Source: Deltaproteobacteria bacterium (GTDB lineage: Bacteria > Myxococcota_C > UBA6777). From it: 64,000 nucleotides of DNA. The notes under the pieces were generated by a model. That model was not told where the DNA came from and made no database searches. It saw only the letters and a program-made list of their open reading frames with translations. Position numbers and translations under genes: made by a program. The number at the start of each line of letters is the position of its first letter. The first letter of the stretch is position 1. Below are positions 1-10,100 of this stretch, one piece after another. The stretch covers positions 88,814-152,813 of the forward strand of contig PCBK01000070.1 in NCBI GenBank assembly GCA_002731275.1, read 5' to 3'.

Positions 1-717
1 GTGGTGGTGAGTTGTCTGTTTACAGCGAGCGTTGCAAGTGCTGGAGCTGCTTCCATTGCGATCGCGACAAAGCCCTCCAAGAGCACATTCCAGTTGTTTG
101 ATCAGAAAGGAACGCTGATCAAAAAGGGGGTGACGCCTTTTGTTGGTAAGCTCCCTGCGGGGATGTACCGTCTGGTTCTTTCGCATCCACTGTGTCACAA
201 AGAGGCGAGAAGTTTCCGACTTTCATCTGGTGATACAAAAGTCCTCCAGATGGAGCTGATGAAGAAGCAAACGCGGCCTAAAACAGCTCCCACTTCCCCA
301 CATCCTGGCAAGGCCAACGCACATCCACGCAAAACACCACAAAAGATCACACAAAAGGTGCCACAGAGAAAAATACGTGTTCCATGGCTACCACTTGTCC
401 TCGGTGCAGGGTTTTTGACCGCTGGCGGTGTCTTTTTTGGTGTGTCACAATTACACTTTGCGTGGTCGCGTGATAAAACCCAAACACAGAGAGTGGCATA
501 CAAGAACTTTACAGACGCACAGAGCTTCCAATCGACCTCGATGTTTTTGTCTTTGGCGGGTGGGGTGGCGTTGGTGATCAGTGGGTTTTTGTTTTTGAAA
601 CAGCCGCCTCCACGGACCAAAGGTCCATCCAATCAATATAAGCGCATTCCGATCATAGGGCGCTATGTTCCGCGTATGCGCGAGAATGAACGAACAGAGC
701 TGTTGGGGTCGTGGTGA
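1..717 (+). CDS. PEGA-like membrane protein, 5' end probably cut by the window
   Basis: The frame is open from the first base. Its first residues (VVSCLFTASVASAGA) look like the end of a signal peptide, so the true start probably lies left of the window. Residues about 18-85 resemble a PEGA-type beta domain (a small surface module common in myxobacterial kinases and lipoproteins): KPSKSTFQLFDQKG, then TPFVGKLPAGMYRLVLSHP. A basic Pro/Lys linker follows (about 88-128), then two hydrophobic segments at about 129-150 and 180-199. I infer an envelope protein with the PEGA-like part outside the cytoplasm. No catalytic motif is seen and the function is unknown. The next gene starts about 110 bp downstream on the same strand. 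Confidence 0.65.
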   Translation: MVVSCLFTASVASAGAASIAIATKPSKSTFQLFDQKGTLIKKGVTPFVGKLPAGMYRLVLSHPLCHKEARSFRLSSGDTKVLQMELMKKQTRPKTAPTSPHPGKANAHPRKTPQKITQKVPQRKIRVPWLPLVLGAGFLTAGGVFFGVSQLHFAWSRDKTQTQRVAYKNFTDAQSFQSTSMFLSLAGGVALVISGFLFLKQPPPRTKGPSNQYKRIPIIGRYVPRMRENERTELLGSW

Positions 718-830
718 CCGAATAGCGTCAATGGGAATCTTGATATTGGAGCGTTCGTTACGTCGAACAGCATTATCCGTTAAGAGGCACATCTTTTTTG
801 AGTGTGCCATTCGATGGGAGGAAGAGTTGC

Positions 831-2558
831 ATGAGATGGTTTGAGTGTCGAGGCCAGCGATGGAGCGTCATTTGGTTTGTATTGTTTGGGCTCATGGTGT
901 GTCCCTTGTTTGTCTTTGCCCAAGGTGCCACGACAAAGCCTGTGAAGCCTTCTGTCGCGAAGTCCACAACGTCCCGGCCTGCTCCTGTCGCAAAGAAGAG
1001 AAGTACACCTCCTACCCGTAAGTCTCCAGACGCCAAGGCTCCCGTAAAACGCCGCAGCGTGAAAACCAAAACATCAACCGCAAAGAAGCCCTCGAAGCAA
1101 CAAGCCAAGAAGACACAACCAAAACAAGCCAAGAAGAAGTTGTCTGTTGAGCTGAACGCGTTCGCTGACAAATTTCGCAAAGATTACTGGGAGAAAGGAC
1201 CGCTTGTCGCGCTCTTTTTGATCCTCCTGGTGGGTTTTGGTGTGAGCTTGACGCCATGTGTGTATCCAATGATCCCCATCACCATCGCGGTGATTGGTGC
1301 GAGCAATGAGAGCGGACACAAACACAGAGGGAAGGGATTCTTGTTGTCCTTTACGTATGTGCTAGGGATGGCTGTTCCTGCAGTCGTTTTAGGACTTGTC
1401 GTCTCTCAACTCGGAAGCCTACCCTTTGTGATGGGGGGGATCATGAAGAGCAAGATCTTCCTCGTCTTGATCATCGGATTGTTTACCTTGATGTCGATCA
1501 GCATGTTTGGTGCGTTTGAGTTGACGCTCCCAGCGAGTTGGCAAACAAAGCTCGCTGGATTCCAAGGGAGTGGGTTCTCAGGAGTCTTTATCCTCGGGAT
1601 GATCGGTATCATTCTCTCAACAGCTTGTTCGGGGCCTGTGATGCTAGGACTGCTCGCGTTTATTGCACAGACCGGCAGTTGGACATTGGGGATTCTCTTA
1701 CCCTTTGTGTTTGCGTTGGGAATAGGGATCCCCTTCCTGATATTGGGAAGTGGTGTGGTTGAGGCGCTCCCACGAAGTGGCAAGTGGATGCTCGAGATCA
1801 AGAAGGTCTTTGGTGTGATCTTGCTCGGGGCGGCGATCTTTTACTCGTATTACCTGTTTCAAAAAATGCTCGTCTGGTATGCGCTTGGACTTGGCGTCAT
1901 ATTGCTCTCATTCTCCGTCTTTTCCGGGGCCTTTCGTGGATACGAAGAGGGACGTTGGTGGTGGGACCATGTCAAGCAAATCTTTGGACTGTTGTGCTTT
2001 TTCGCCGGGACATACTTGTTCGTTGGGACACTTTTGACGTCCGGCTTCTTGCTGCCTCCTGTGTCCAAGATCCTCAAAAACAAAGTCGTCGTAAAGGTGC
2101 CTGCGCCAACGGTGATCACGACACACACAAAGGCCGTCGGTGGTGTGCCTGCCAAGCGCGCAGTGAAAAAGGCCGACAAATGTTTGCCACCTGCTGATTA
2201 CCCCGCTAACAAGCCATTTTGGATTACCTCCGAGAAAGAGGGCCTTGCTTGCGCCAAGAAGCTCAAGCGACCCGCGATTATCGACTTTTGGGCGGTGTGG
2301 TGTAAGAACTGTAAAGAGTTGGAGCGGACTGCATTTGGTCATCCTGACGTGATCAAGGAGAGCCGTCGATTTGTCATGATCAAAGCTGAGTATGACAAGG
2401 ACGAGAAGGAGATGGCGCGCTTCACAAAGCAGTACCGAATCCCTGGTCTGCCGTGGGTTCGCTTCTTTGATAGCAAAGGAAAGATGCTCCAAAAGCCGTT
2501 GATCGTCGGTCTTCTTACACCTCAAAAAGTCTTGAAATTGATGCAACAAGTCAGGTAA
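831..2558 (+). CDS. DsbD/CcdA-like thiol:disulfide interchange protein with C-terminal thioredoxin domain
   Basis: This is predicted to carry electrons from cytoplasmic thioredoxin across the inner membrane to periplasmic disulfide pathways. I chose ATG 831 because GGGAGGAAG (816-824) sits 6 nt ahead; a TTG at 798 in the same frame has no such site. A signal or anchor segment (1-30) is followed by a Lys/Thr/Pro-rich stretch (about 31-105). A multi-pass cytochrome-c-biogenesis-type domain (about 118-415) carries the two redox cysteines in TPCVYPM and STACSGP. A thioredoxin fold (about 460-575) has WCKNC near residue 490. E. coli DsbD has an N-terminal alpha domain; here only the basic low-complexity stretch occupies that place. 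The family call is secure, the physiological partner is not known. Confidence 0.9.
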   Translation: MRWFECRGQRWSVIWFVLFGLMVCPLFVFAQGATTKPVKPSVAKSTTSRPAPVAKKRSTPPTRKSPDAKAPVKRRSVKTKTSTAKKPSKQQAKKTQPKQAKKKLSVELNAFADKFRKDYWEKGPLVALFLILLVGFGVSLTPCVYPMIPITIAVIGASNESGHKHRGKGFLLSFTYVLGMAVPAVVLGLVVSQLGSLPFVMGGIMKSKIFLVLIIGLFTLMSISMFGAFELTLPASWQTKLAGFQGSGFSGVFILGMIGIILSTACSGPVMLGLLAFIAQTGSWTLGILLPFVFALGIGIPFLILGSGVVEALPRSGKWMLEIKKVFGVILLGAAIFYSYYLFQKMLVWYALGLGVILLSFSVFSGAFRGYEEGRWWWDHVKQIFGLLCFFAGTYLFVGTLLTSGFLLPPVSKILKNKVVVKVPAPTVITTHTKAVGGVPAKRAVKKADKCLPPADYPANKPFWITSEKEGLACAKKLKRPAIIDFWAVWCKNCKELERTAFGHPDVIKESRRFVMIKAEYDKDEKEMARFTKQYRIPGLPWVRFFDSKGKMLQKPLIVGLLTPQKVLKLMQQVR

Positions 2559-2642
2559 TCTATCGATGATATGACCGGAGAGTCCCTTTCTGAATGATCA
2601 CAAACCCCACAGCTTATGCACGTTGTGATGGGGAGGAGTAAC

Positions 2643-4388
2643 ATGCAAGCGGGCAGCCAGTTGGCTGATGGGCGTTATACGCTTGAACAATGTTTGAAGC
2701 GTACTGGTATGGCTGAGGTATGGCTTGCGAGCCAGCACGGGGGAGGGGGATTCTCAAAGAAGGTGGTGATCAAGATGATCCACCCCGATCTCAACGAAAA
2801 AAGTGAAGCTCGTCAACGCTTTCTGGACGAGGCGCGTGTTGCATCTCACATCCATCACAATCACGTCGTGCAAATCTACGATTTTGGTGAGCAAGATCGA
2901 CTCCTTTACCTAGCGATGGAATTTATTGATGGCTACGATGTCGAAGGGATCATTACAAAAGCGCTTGCGCTGCAACAGTCGATCCCATTGCCTTTTGTAT
3001 GTCGTCTGATCGCCGATGCTTGCCAAGGGTTGGGGTTTATCCACGAGATGGCCGATGAACAAGGACGTCCGCTCGATCTTGTCCATCGAGATATCTCTCC
3101 ACAAAACCTGATGGTCTCGAAGTCTGGAGCGCTCAAAATTATCGACTTTGGGATCGTCAAAGCTCGCCAAAAACGCTCCCGTACGCGTACTGGTGTCGTT
3201 GTCGGAAAATTGCAGTACATGTCCCCCGAACAGCTCTCTTCCGAAGAGCTCGATCGACGCGCCGATATTTACTCGTTGGGGTTGGTCTTATTTGAGATGT
3301 TGACCCTACAACCACGCTTTCGCGGCAACAATATGCTTGAGGTCTTCTACGAAGCGTTCAACGAACCTCCTCCACCCATTGTCGATTTACGACCTGATTG
3401 TCCTCAGGCTCTCGTAGACTGCGTGCACAAAGCCTTGGCCAAGGAGAAGGAGGAGCGATTTTCCAACGCTTACGAAATGCAAGAAGTCCTTGAGTCCATA
3501 CTCTTCCAGCTCAAAGCGGCTGTTTCTCCTCGACAAATTGCGACCTTCTTGAAGGTCCACTTTGAGACACCTGAGCCTTCGTTGACAAATGATGCGACTG
3601 TCGTAAGCCCCCTTGGTTATCGACAGGGTGATACCGCTGAGAACGCTCATTCTGAGGTTGAGTTACAGGTCCAATATCACGCCGAAGAAGATTGGTCTGG
3701 GTTGGACGGTTCACTTGATACTGACGAGCATACAAAGGTTCATCCTGGACCCCGGAGACCTCCACCTCCACCAACACACCAAGAGATCGCACAGGTCACA
3801 GGGCAGAGTCCGTACGCAGCGATTCCGCCAGCGATGCAGCGTACGCGTCAGGAGCATCCTGATGAAACGGTTGTTGGACCGGCTCCACAAGGGGAACATT
3901 CGCGAGATAATCACAACGCGCTGTATACCGATCTTTCTTATGGAGACGATTCGTTTGACGATATCCCTGCACCTCCCACGATCGCACAGCAAGCAGCGTA
4001 TCCCGATCGTGCTGTAAAGCCACAGCCCCCACCTTTTACAAAAAATAAGCGTAAAAAGAGCCCGCCACCTATCCCCAAAACGCCTCCACCTTTTCCAGTG
4101 ATCGAACGGAAAGCTTCACCTCCTCCGTTCTCCAAGGATACAAAGACTTCACCTCCTCCGTTCTCCAAGGACACAAAGACTTCACCTCCTCTCCCTGTGA
4201 AGAAGATGCCTCAAGCTCCCCCTCAGCCTGTTGCTTCAGCCCCTCTTCTTGCGCCGCCAACCATTGAATCTTCATTGGCCTCTAACGCACCTGTCGACAC
4301 TCTCTCTGGCCGTACATCTTTGTTGATCGGCCTTGGGATTGGGGCGTTGATGGCGATGCTATTTTTGTTGTACATCCTCACACAATAA
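2643..4388 (+). CDS. Tail-anchored Ser/Thr protein kinase
   Basis: This is a eukaryotic-like protein kinase. ATG 2643 has GGGGAGGAG just upstream (2630-2638); an ATG at 2616 in the same frame lacks a site. The kinase domain spans about residues 8-290: GRYTLEQCLKRTGMAEVW glycine loop, VIKMI lysine (about 43), HRDISPQN catalytic loop (about 148-155), IDFG (about 165) and a GKLQYMSPEQ activation-segment end. The HRDISPQN form is typical of myxobacterial kinases. Residues about 320-555 are low-complexity and proline-rich, with repeats of TSPPPFSKDTK. One C-terminal transmembrane helix (about 558-579) is followed by only one or two residues. There is no extracytoplasmic sensor, so input is probably cytoplasmic through the proline-rich region (inference). 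It lies 11 bp before the acyl-CoA ligase-type gene. Confidence 0.93.
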   Translation: MQAGSQLADGRYTLEQCLKRTGMAEVWLASQHGGGGFSKKVVIKMIHPDLNEKSEARQRFLDEARVASHIHHNHVVQIYDFGEQDRLLYLAMEFIDGYDVEGIITKALALQQSIPLPFVCRLIADACQGLGFIHEMADEQGRPLDLVHRDISPQNLMVSKSGALKIIDFGIVKARQKRSRTRTGVVVGKLQYMSPEQLSSEELDRRADIYSLGLVLFEMLTLQPRFRGNNMLEVFYEAFNEPPPPIVDLRPDCPQALVDCVHKALAKEKEERFSNAYEMQEVLESILFQLKAAVSPRQIATFLKVHFETPEPSLTNDATVVSPLGYRQGDTAENAHSEVELQVQYHAEEDWSGLDGSLDTDEHTKVHPGPRRPPPPPTHQEIAQVTGQSPYAAIPPAMQRTRQEHPDETVVGPAPQGEHSRDNHNALYTDLSYGDDSFDDIPAPPTIAQQAAYPDRAVKPQPPPFTKNKRKKSPPPIPKTPPPFPVIERKASPPPFSKDTKTSPPPFSKDTKTSPPLPVKKMPQAPPQPVASAPLLAPPTIESSLASNAPVDTLSGRTSLLIGLGIGALMAMLFLLYILTQ

Positions 4389-4399
4389 GGAAAACTTGC

Positions 4400-6103
4400 A
4401 TGGAGCATGTCTCTGACTCGACAGTTGAGCGAGCTGGTCGTTGGTTTAAGGGACTTGGTCGCCGCACGCAGCTCGTGCTTGGCCAAGGAACACCACTTGG
4501 TTTGGTCTCGCAAATTTTGGCCGAACATTACGCTGATCGACCAGCTTTTGAGGTCGACGCGAGCTTCCCAGGGTTTGTTGCACGAGATGTGTGGACGTAT
4601 ACAGATGTTGAACGAGCTGTTGCTCGTTTGGCTGCGGCATACCAAGACTTTTCGTTTTTTTCGCAGCGTCGGATCCTGATCGCGATTGGTAACCGCATGG
4701 ACACGTTGATGCATATCTTTGCGTTGGCTCGTGTGGGCGCCATCCCTGTCCCTATCAACCCTCGCCTGAAACATGAAGAGTTTGAGGCTGTTGTAAAAGC
4801 CAGTCAGGCGACGGGGATCATCGCAGATGGTGATGTGTTTCGGCGTTGGTCGACAAGCGCGGTGATCGAGGAACTGGAGAGGTGTTGGTCTGGAGCTGAC
4901 GAAGCGCCAGACGATGATCTTTGTCACGATCTTGTTGGCTGGCTGGAGAGTTATCCTGAAGAGAAACGTGAGACATGTGCCTCATCGTCATTGACAGACA
5001 CTGCGTTGTTGCTCGCGACCTCTGGAACGACAGGCCACCCAAAGGCTGCGGCGCTGACGAGCCGAGGTCTGCTCGGCGGGATCGGTTGGTTGATGGCGTT
5101 GCCTGTAGGGCTTCAGTCTGGCCTCCGTGCACAACGCGACGTGATGATGGCTGCGCTACCTCTTACCCATGTCATGGGTCTAAGCACTGCGCTTGCGGCA
5201 TTATGTGCTGGGGTAACGTACGTCCATGTACAGCGCTTCCGAGCCAAGGAGATGCTCGAACGCCTCGTCTCTCGTCGTCCTAACGTTTTTATCGGTGTAC
5301 CCACCATGTACGCGGATCTGGAAGCCGAGGGGATCGCGCAAAGAGATGTCTCTTGCGTGCAACTTTGGGTGAGCGCTGCTGACGCGATGCCCCCTGACAG
5401 GGCGCGACGGTTTCAGTCATATGGTGCCGCTGGCTTGCTTCTTGGCCGCGCTGTGGGACTCGCTGGGTTTGCTGACATCTATGGTATGGTCGAACTCTCT
5501 GGCCCAATGGCGCTGCGTTGGTATGCTCTGTCTCCTTTTGCGCAAACGCCACTTCCTTCAATCTGCTTTGCATTGCCAGGCTTTGAGGTGCGCGCTGTTG
5601 ACGAACATGGGCATGTGCTGGGCTTTGGCAAGCAAGGTGAGCTACAAGTGCGTGGAGGAGGTGTTTTGCGTCGATATGAAGGCGCACGTGGTACGGGGCC
5701 CGACGAAGATGGGTGGTTTGCGACAGGCGATATTGCGACCGTGTGGGCCGCCGGTTTCTTCTCCATTGAAGGTCGTAGTCGGGATCGTCTGAAAGTCGGT
5801 GGCTTCTCCGTGTTCCCTGCTGAGGTTGAGACAACCCTGCGTAAACATCCGGCTGTGAAAGAGGTTGCGCTTGTTGGGCTCCCCGATGAGCGCTTGGGAG
5901 ACAAACCCGTGGCGTTGGTTGTCCCCGAAGATGAACCATTTCCCTCCGAGGACTTCTTGGCTTGGGCCGCTGAACATATTGCAGGCTACCGAAAACCCCA
6001 TCAGGTCTTTCTTTCCGAGAACATTCCACGTGGAAATCATGGTAAGATCGATCGTCAGGCGGCGACACTCTTGGTACAGGACTTGCTAGAAAAGATGTCC
6101 TGA
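4400..6103 (+). CDS. AMP-binding acyl-CoA ligase-type adenylating enzyme
   Basis: This enzyme of the ANL superfamily should activate a carboxylic acid, probably a fatty acid, as an acyl-adenylate and then as a thioester. Motifs in order are TSGTTGHPKA (P-loop, about 207), the YGMVE motif (about 363), GWFATGDI (about 437), GRSRDRLKVGGFSVFPAEVE hinge (about 455-475) and GNHGKIDRQ (about 545) with the C-terminal catalytic lysine. The length of 567 residues is normal. ATG 4400 follows AGGAAAA and lies 11 bp after the kinase stop, so the two are probably co-transcribed. The substrate cannot be read from the sequence. An OleC-like role with the ketosynthase pair at 19.8-21.8 kb was considered, but there is no linkage. 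Confidence 0.9.
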   Translation: MEHVSDSTVERAGRWFKGLGRRTQLVLGQGTPLGLVSQILAEHYADRPAFEVDASFPGFVARDVWTYTDVERAVARLAAAYQDFSFFSQRRILIAIGNRMDTLMHIFALARVGAIPVPINPRLKHEEFEAVVKASQATGIIADGDVFRRWSTSAVIEELERCWSGADEAPDDDLCHDLVGWLESYPEEKRETCASSSLTDTALLLATSGTTGHPKAAALTSRGLLGGIGWLMALPVGLQSGLRAQRDVMMAALPLTHVMGLSTALAALCAGVTYVHVQRFRAKEMLERLVSRRPNVFIGVPTMYADLEAEGIAQRDVSCVQLWVSAADAMPPDRARRFQSYGAAGLLLGRAVGLAGFADIYGMVELSGPMALRWYALSPFAQTPLPSICFALPGFEVRAVDEHGHVLGFGKQGELQVRGGGVLRRYEGARGTGPDEDGWFATGDIATVWAAGFFSIEGRSRDRLKVGGFSVFPAEVETTLRKHPAVKEVALVGLPDERLGDKPVALVVPEDEPFPSEDFLAWAAEHIAGYRKPHQVFLSENIPRGNHGKIDRQAATLLVQDLLEKMS

Positions 6104-6137
6104 TCAAGGTGAGTTTCGTTGGGCATTGGAGGTTTCT

Positions 6138-6767
6138 ATGCGGAAGTGGATCGTGTTCTCTTTGCTGCTCTTTGGCCTTTGGGGTTGTTTTGCTTGTGTT
6201 CCTCTTGACGTGCGAGCACGAGAGGAGCTCTCTATCACAGTCGATCTCGATGACATTCTCAAAAAAAATGGCGTTGACAAAAACAAAGTCTTTCCAGGGG
6301 GGAAGATCCCCAAGGACTTCAAGCTGAGCATCCCTTTTTGGTATGCGACAACATACGATATTCGCGATAATCAACAAATCAAGAAGTACAAAGAGCAGAT
6401 CAAAGATCTGCGCATCGTGCAGCTGAGTTACAAACTCGATGAGAACTCACTCAGTGTGGAGATCCCAAGTCATGGGCACCAACTACAGGTGTATTTGAGT
6501 GATGTAGACAACAAAAAAGAAGAGCAATTCAAAGAGGTCGGGTTCTTGTACCCGATCCCCGCTGGAAAACCAAACATCGCAGATCGGCTACAGTTTTTGG
6601 AGCAGGGGGAAGAGACCGCGAGGAACTACTTTGAAAAGTTAGCTTTTGAGTTTGCTGTAAAGGGGAAAATTGACTTGGATGGCGCGATCAATCAGACCGT
6701 TCCCTCTGGGAAGTTAACGATCCGACTCGTGCTCGACGTGGAGTTTATGATCAACCTTGCGCCCTAG
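6138..6767 (+). CDS. Exported protein of unknown function, possible lipoprotein
   Basis: ATG 6138 is preceded by GGAGG (6128-6132); a TTG at 6126 overlaps that site and is rejected. The product of 209 residues starts with MRKW, a hydrophobic core and LWGCFAC, which gives a signal peptide and a possible but imperfect lipobox. The mature part is polar with mixed beta/helix character (LSITVDLDDILKKNG, LRIVQLSYKLDENS, KLTIRLVLDVEFMI). I recognise no family. It sits about 35 bp after the ligase gene on the same strand and may be the last gene of the kinase-ligase unit. Confidence 0.75.
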   Translation: MRKWIVFSLLLFGLWGCFACVPLDVRAREELSITVDLDDILKKNGVDKNKVFPGGKIPKDFKLSIPFWYATTYDIRDNQQIKKYKEQIKDLRIVQLSYKLDENSLSVEIPSHGHQLQVYLSDVDNKKEEQFKEVGFLYPIPAGKPNIADRLQFLEQGEETARNYFEKLAFEFAVKGKIDLDGAINQTVPSGKLTIRLVLDVEFMINLAP

Positions 6768-7135
6768 AGAATTGTCGATGAAGATCACGGAAGCTGTTTC
6801 TTAAGAAGGTGTGACAAGCCTTATTATGATCAGTTGATCACATAGGGGTCAGATTTCTGAGGGATTTTGAATAAGCCCAGTTTTTGGTGTGTTGTGTGTG
6901 GTTGTTAGGGCGTACTTTGTAAAAGGGGAAGAGGGAGCGAGCTTCGACTGTGAGGATTCGGAATCTTCGGTATGACTGTTGCAAACAAGGCAAAAGCTCT
7001 CAAACGATAGTTTATGTTTCAATGAATGAACATGCGAATAGTACGGCAAGTTTATAGAATACCAAGATAAACAGAAAGCATGTAGGTGGCTCAGAAATCT
7101 GATGCCGTGTCGGAAGGATTTGAAAGGAGAGGTTT
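6768..7135. other. Intergenic stretch without a gene
   Basis: No convincing coding sequence is present. It holds a short palindrome TGATCA-GT-TGATCA (about 6828-6841) and a 13-bp inverted repeat listed separately. It ends in the ribosome binding site AAAGGAGAGG (7123-7132) of the large PKD/TIG lipoprotein. Confidence 0.6.
6849..7102. repeat. Pair of perfect 13-bp inverted repeats 228 bp apart
   Basis: TCAGATTTCTGAG at 6849-6861 is matched exactly by its complement CTCAGAAATCTGA at 7090-7102. The match does not extend on either side. The enclosed DNA codes for nothing recognisable. It could be the ends of a small decayed mobile element or a long-range hairpin, or chance. Confidence 0.5.
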
Positions 7136-10100
7136 ATGTCTGCGTTGTGGAAGCGTATTGTTTGGATAGGTGCTTTGTTCTCGAGTCTATCCGTCTTGTG
7201 GGCGTGTGGGATCGGTGTGACAGTGTGCAAGAGTGGAAAAGAGTGTGCGATTGGGCAAAGATGTATGGAGGACCGTTGTCAGGTCCCACCCATCGAAGGA
7301 AACCAAACACCTGTCGCGAGGGCTGGGGCCGATCTTCGGGTGAAGAAGGGCGAGAGGGTGCGTCTGGATGCTTCAACGAGCTCAGATGTTGATTTGGATA
7401 GCCTCACTTTCTCCTGGGCCTTTGTGGAGAAGCCAAAGGACAGTAAGACCGCCCTTGAAAACGCAAAAAGCGTTCAGGCGAGCTTTATCGCAGATGTGCC
7501 TGGTAAGTACATCATCCGCCTCACGGTAAAAGATGGTCCTGGCGCCGCTGATGACGATGAAGTGACTGTCATCGTCAATCGTCCTCCTGTCGCAAACGCA
7601 GGTGGAGATCAGCTCGTTTTGCCCGGCGCTGTTGTGACCCTGAAAGGTTCAGACAGTCAGGATCCCGACGACGATCCAATGACGTTCTCCTGGAGCCTTG
7701 AGAAGCGTCCAGTAGGGAGCGTTGCAAAGTTAAACAACGCGGCAGGTGAGATCAGCTCATTCACTGTCGATCAACCAGGTCTGTACATCATCCAACTCAA
7801 AGTCTCCGATGGTTTTGATGAGACGACAGACTCTCTCCAAGTCCAAGTTGCCGACCCTGCGCAACTCAATCCACAACTACAAGCGCTCGAACCTTTCCGT
7901 GCACCGACGCGCTCTCGTGCTGTGGTCACACTTCATGGACGTGACTTTTTGCAGGGCGCGAAAGTGTACTTTGATGAGAAGAGTCTCACTGTCGACTACC
8001 GTTCAAGCAAACGCCTCATCGTCTCGCTCGATTTGACCTCTGCCAAGGTGGGTGGGCACCCGATCAAAGTCGAAAACCCTGGCGGAAAAGAGACGAAAGC
8101 GCTCGTGTTCCAGGTTGATGACATCCCTGTCCCGATTTTAACGGCGTTGTCTCCGGCGAAAGGGACGGCTGGACAGACTGCAGATGTGACCCTCTCTGGG
8201 ACGGGGTTTGTCGTCGGTGCAAAAGTCTATTTTCGCGATAAAGTCATCCCTTCGACCTACGTCAACACAAATAAAATCACGACAAAGCTTTCCCTTGTAG
8301 GTCTGACTGCAGGCACGTATGAGATCTTTGTCGAGAATGATCCCAGCAAACGCTCGAAGGCGAAACTCTTTGAGGTGCAGGCGCTGCCGCCAAAGCCACG
8401 TATTTACAAGCATATCTTTACGCCCGGAAGTACCATCGGAAGCATTGACAATGTGTACGAGTCTTTGCGCCTGACTTGTTATGGCTTGACCAAGGATATG
8501 CAACTCTTCATCGATGAGAAACCGTACAAGGGCAAGATCGAGATCCAAATTGATAACCCTTCGAATGGTGTCGGGACGATCATTTTGCGTTCGTTCTCTA
8601 CAAAAGGATACACCAAGGGTCACAAGTCCTTTCTGATCAAGAATGTAGGCGCAGGACAGGTGGTCGAGAGTCCCGTCTATAGGATCAGATTTACCAATCC
8701 ACATGAACCCAGAATGAGCTATCTGCGCTTTGATAACTCAAGTCGTGGTGCGACAGGGCTCGATTACAAAGTGTTGGAGCTTCGAGGCAGCAACTTTAAG
8801 GCAGGCATTGAGGTTTACTTCGATGGAAAGCAGTACACAGGGAAAATAGAGCGCACAGGCACGTCTTCAATCAAAATTCAGCCATACAGCACCAAAGGGC
8901 TGAAGGAAGGTGCTCACTCCGTTTACCTCCTTAATGTCATCGATGGAAAGAAGTACAAGAGCAACATATACCAATACACATTGCAGGATGGTCGTGTGCC
9001 GTTGATCCAATCTGTGACGACGTCAAATGGGGCTCTCTTCACCAACCGCACTTACACTTATTTGCGGATCTATGGCTTGTATTTTCAACCCGACGCGACA
9101 GTGTTGTTTGACGGTGTGCCATATAAAGGAACAGTCCAGATCGATCAGGGAAGACAGATTTTCCTGTATCAATTCTTCACACAATCCTTTCAGCCTGGTT
9201 CACACACTGTCACCGTGCGTAATGTGATTGGCGGAAAGACTTACACGAGTAAGGTGTACACGCTCAATATGAGCGATGGGAGCAAGCCGAAGATTAAGTA
9301 CGTGCGCTTCTCTCCAAGCTCCCAACTCTACGAAGGTGAGGTGTACCAAGCGACGATCACTGTGGATAACGCGCTCACAGGAGCAAAAGTCCTCGTTGAT
9401 GGTGTCGAATACCCCGGGACTGTGCAGAGCGCGCAGACGGTTATTTTGATCCCTCAATTTAGTACAAAAGGAATGACTGTTGGGACCCACGTTTTTCAGG
9501 TGCGCAATGTGATCAATGGGACATTTTTTGACAGCAATCCCTACCAATTTTCCATTAGACGACGTCAGCCTCCAAGGCTGTACTCTTTGACACCCGCGAC
9601 GATTTCGACCAAACAGATCACAACTGTACAGATCCGAGGCTCGTTTTTTTCGGCGACGTCGAAAGTATTTATCGGAACAACAGCGTTAAAGGCCACTTTT
9701 GTGTCTTCCTCAACGTTGAGTATACAAGTCGAGCCTACCGTGATTGGGGAGGGCGTTCATCGTTTGTATGTACAGAATGTTGACGGGCAAAAGAGCAACG
9801 AACTGACACTCTCTGTACTTCCAAATCTTGGACCTTTGTTGTGGGGGATCTCGCCTGCTAGTTTTGTGGTAAGCGGCAATGGGGCGCTCGGTTCGCAGCA
9901 ACTCCAGCTGTATGGTTACCAGATCCAAACAGGCGCGCAAGTGTACTTCGGGACACAGTTGATAGGGACGGTTCACTCCCCTTCTTCTCAAACAACACCG
10001 GCAAGGGCCTCCATCAGCACACAGTTTTTTACCAAGACAGAGGTCGCTGCGATCTCCGTGAAAAACCCTGATGGGAAAATCACAAACACATCTGAACTTT

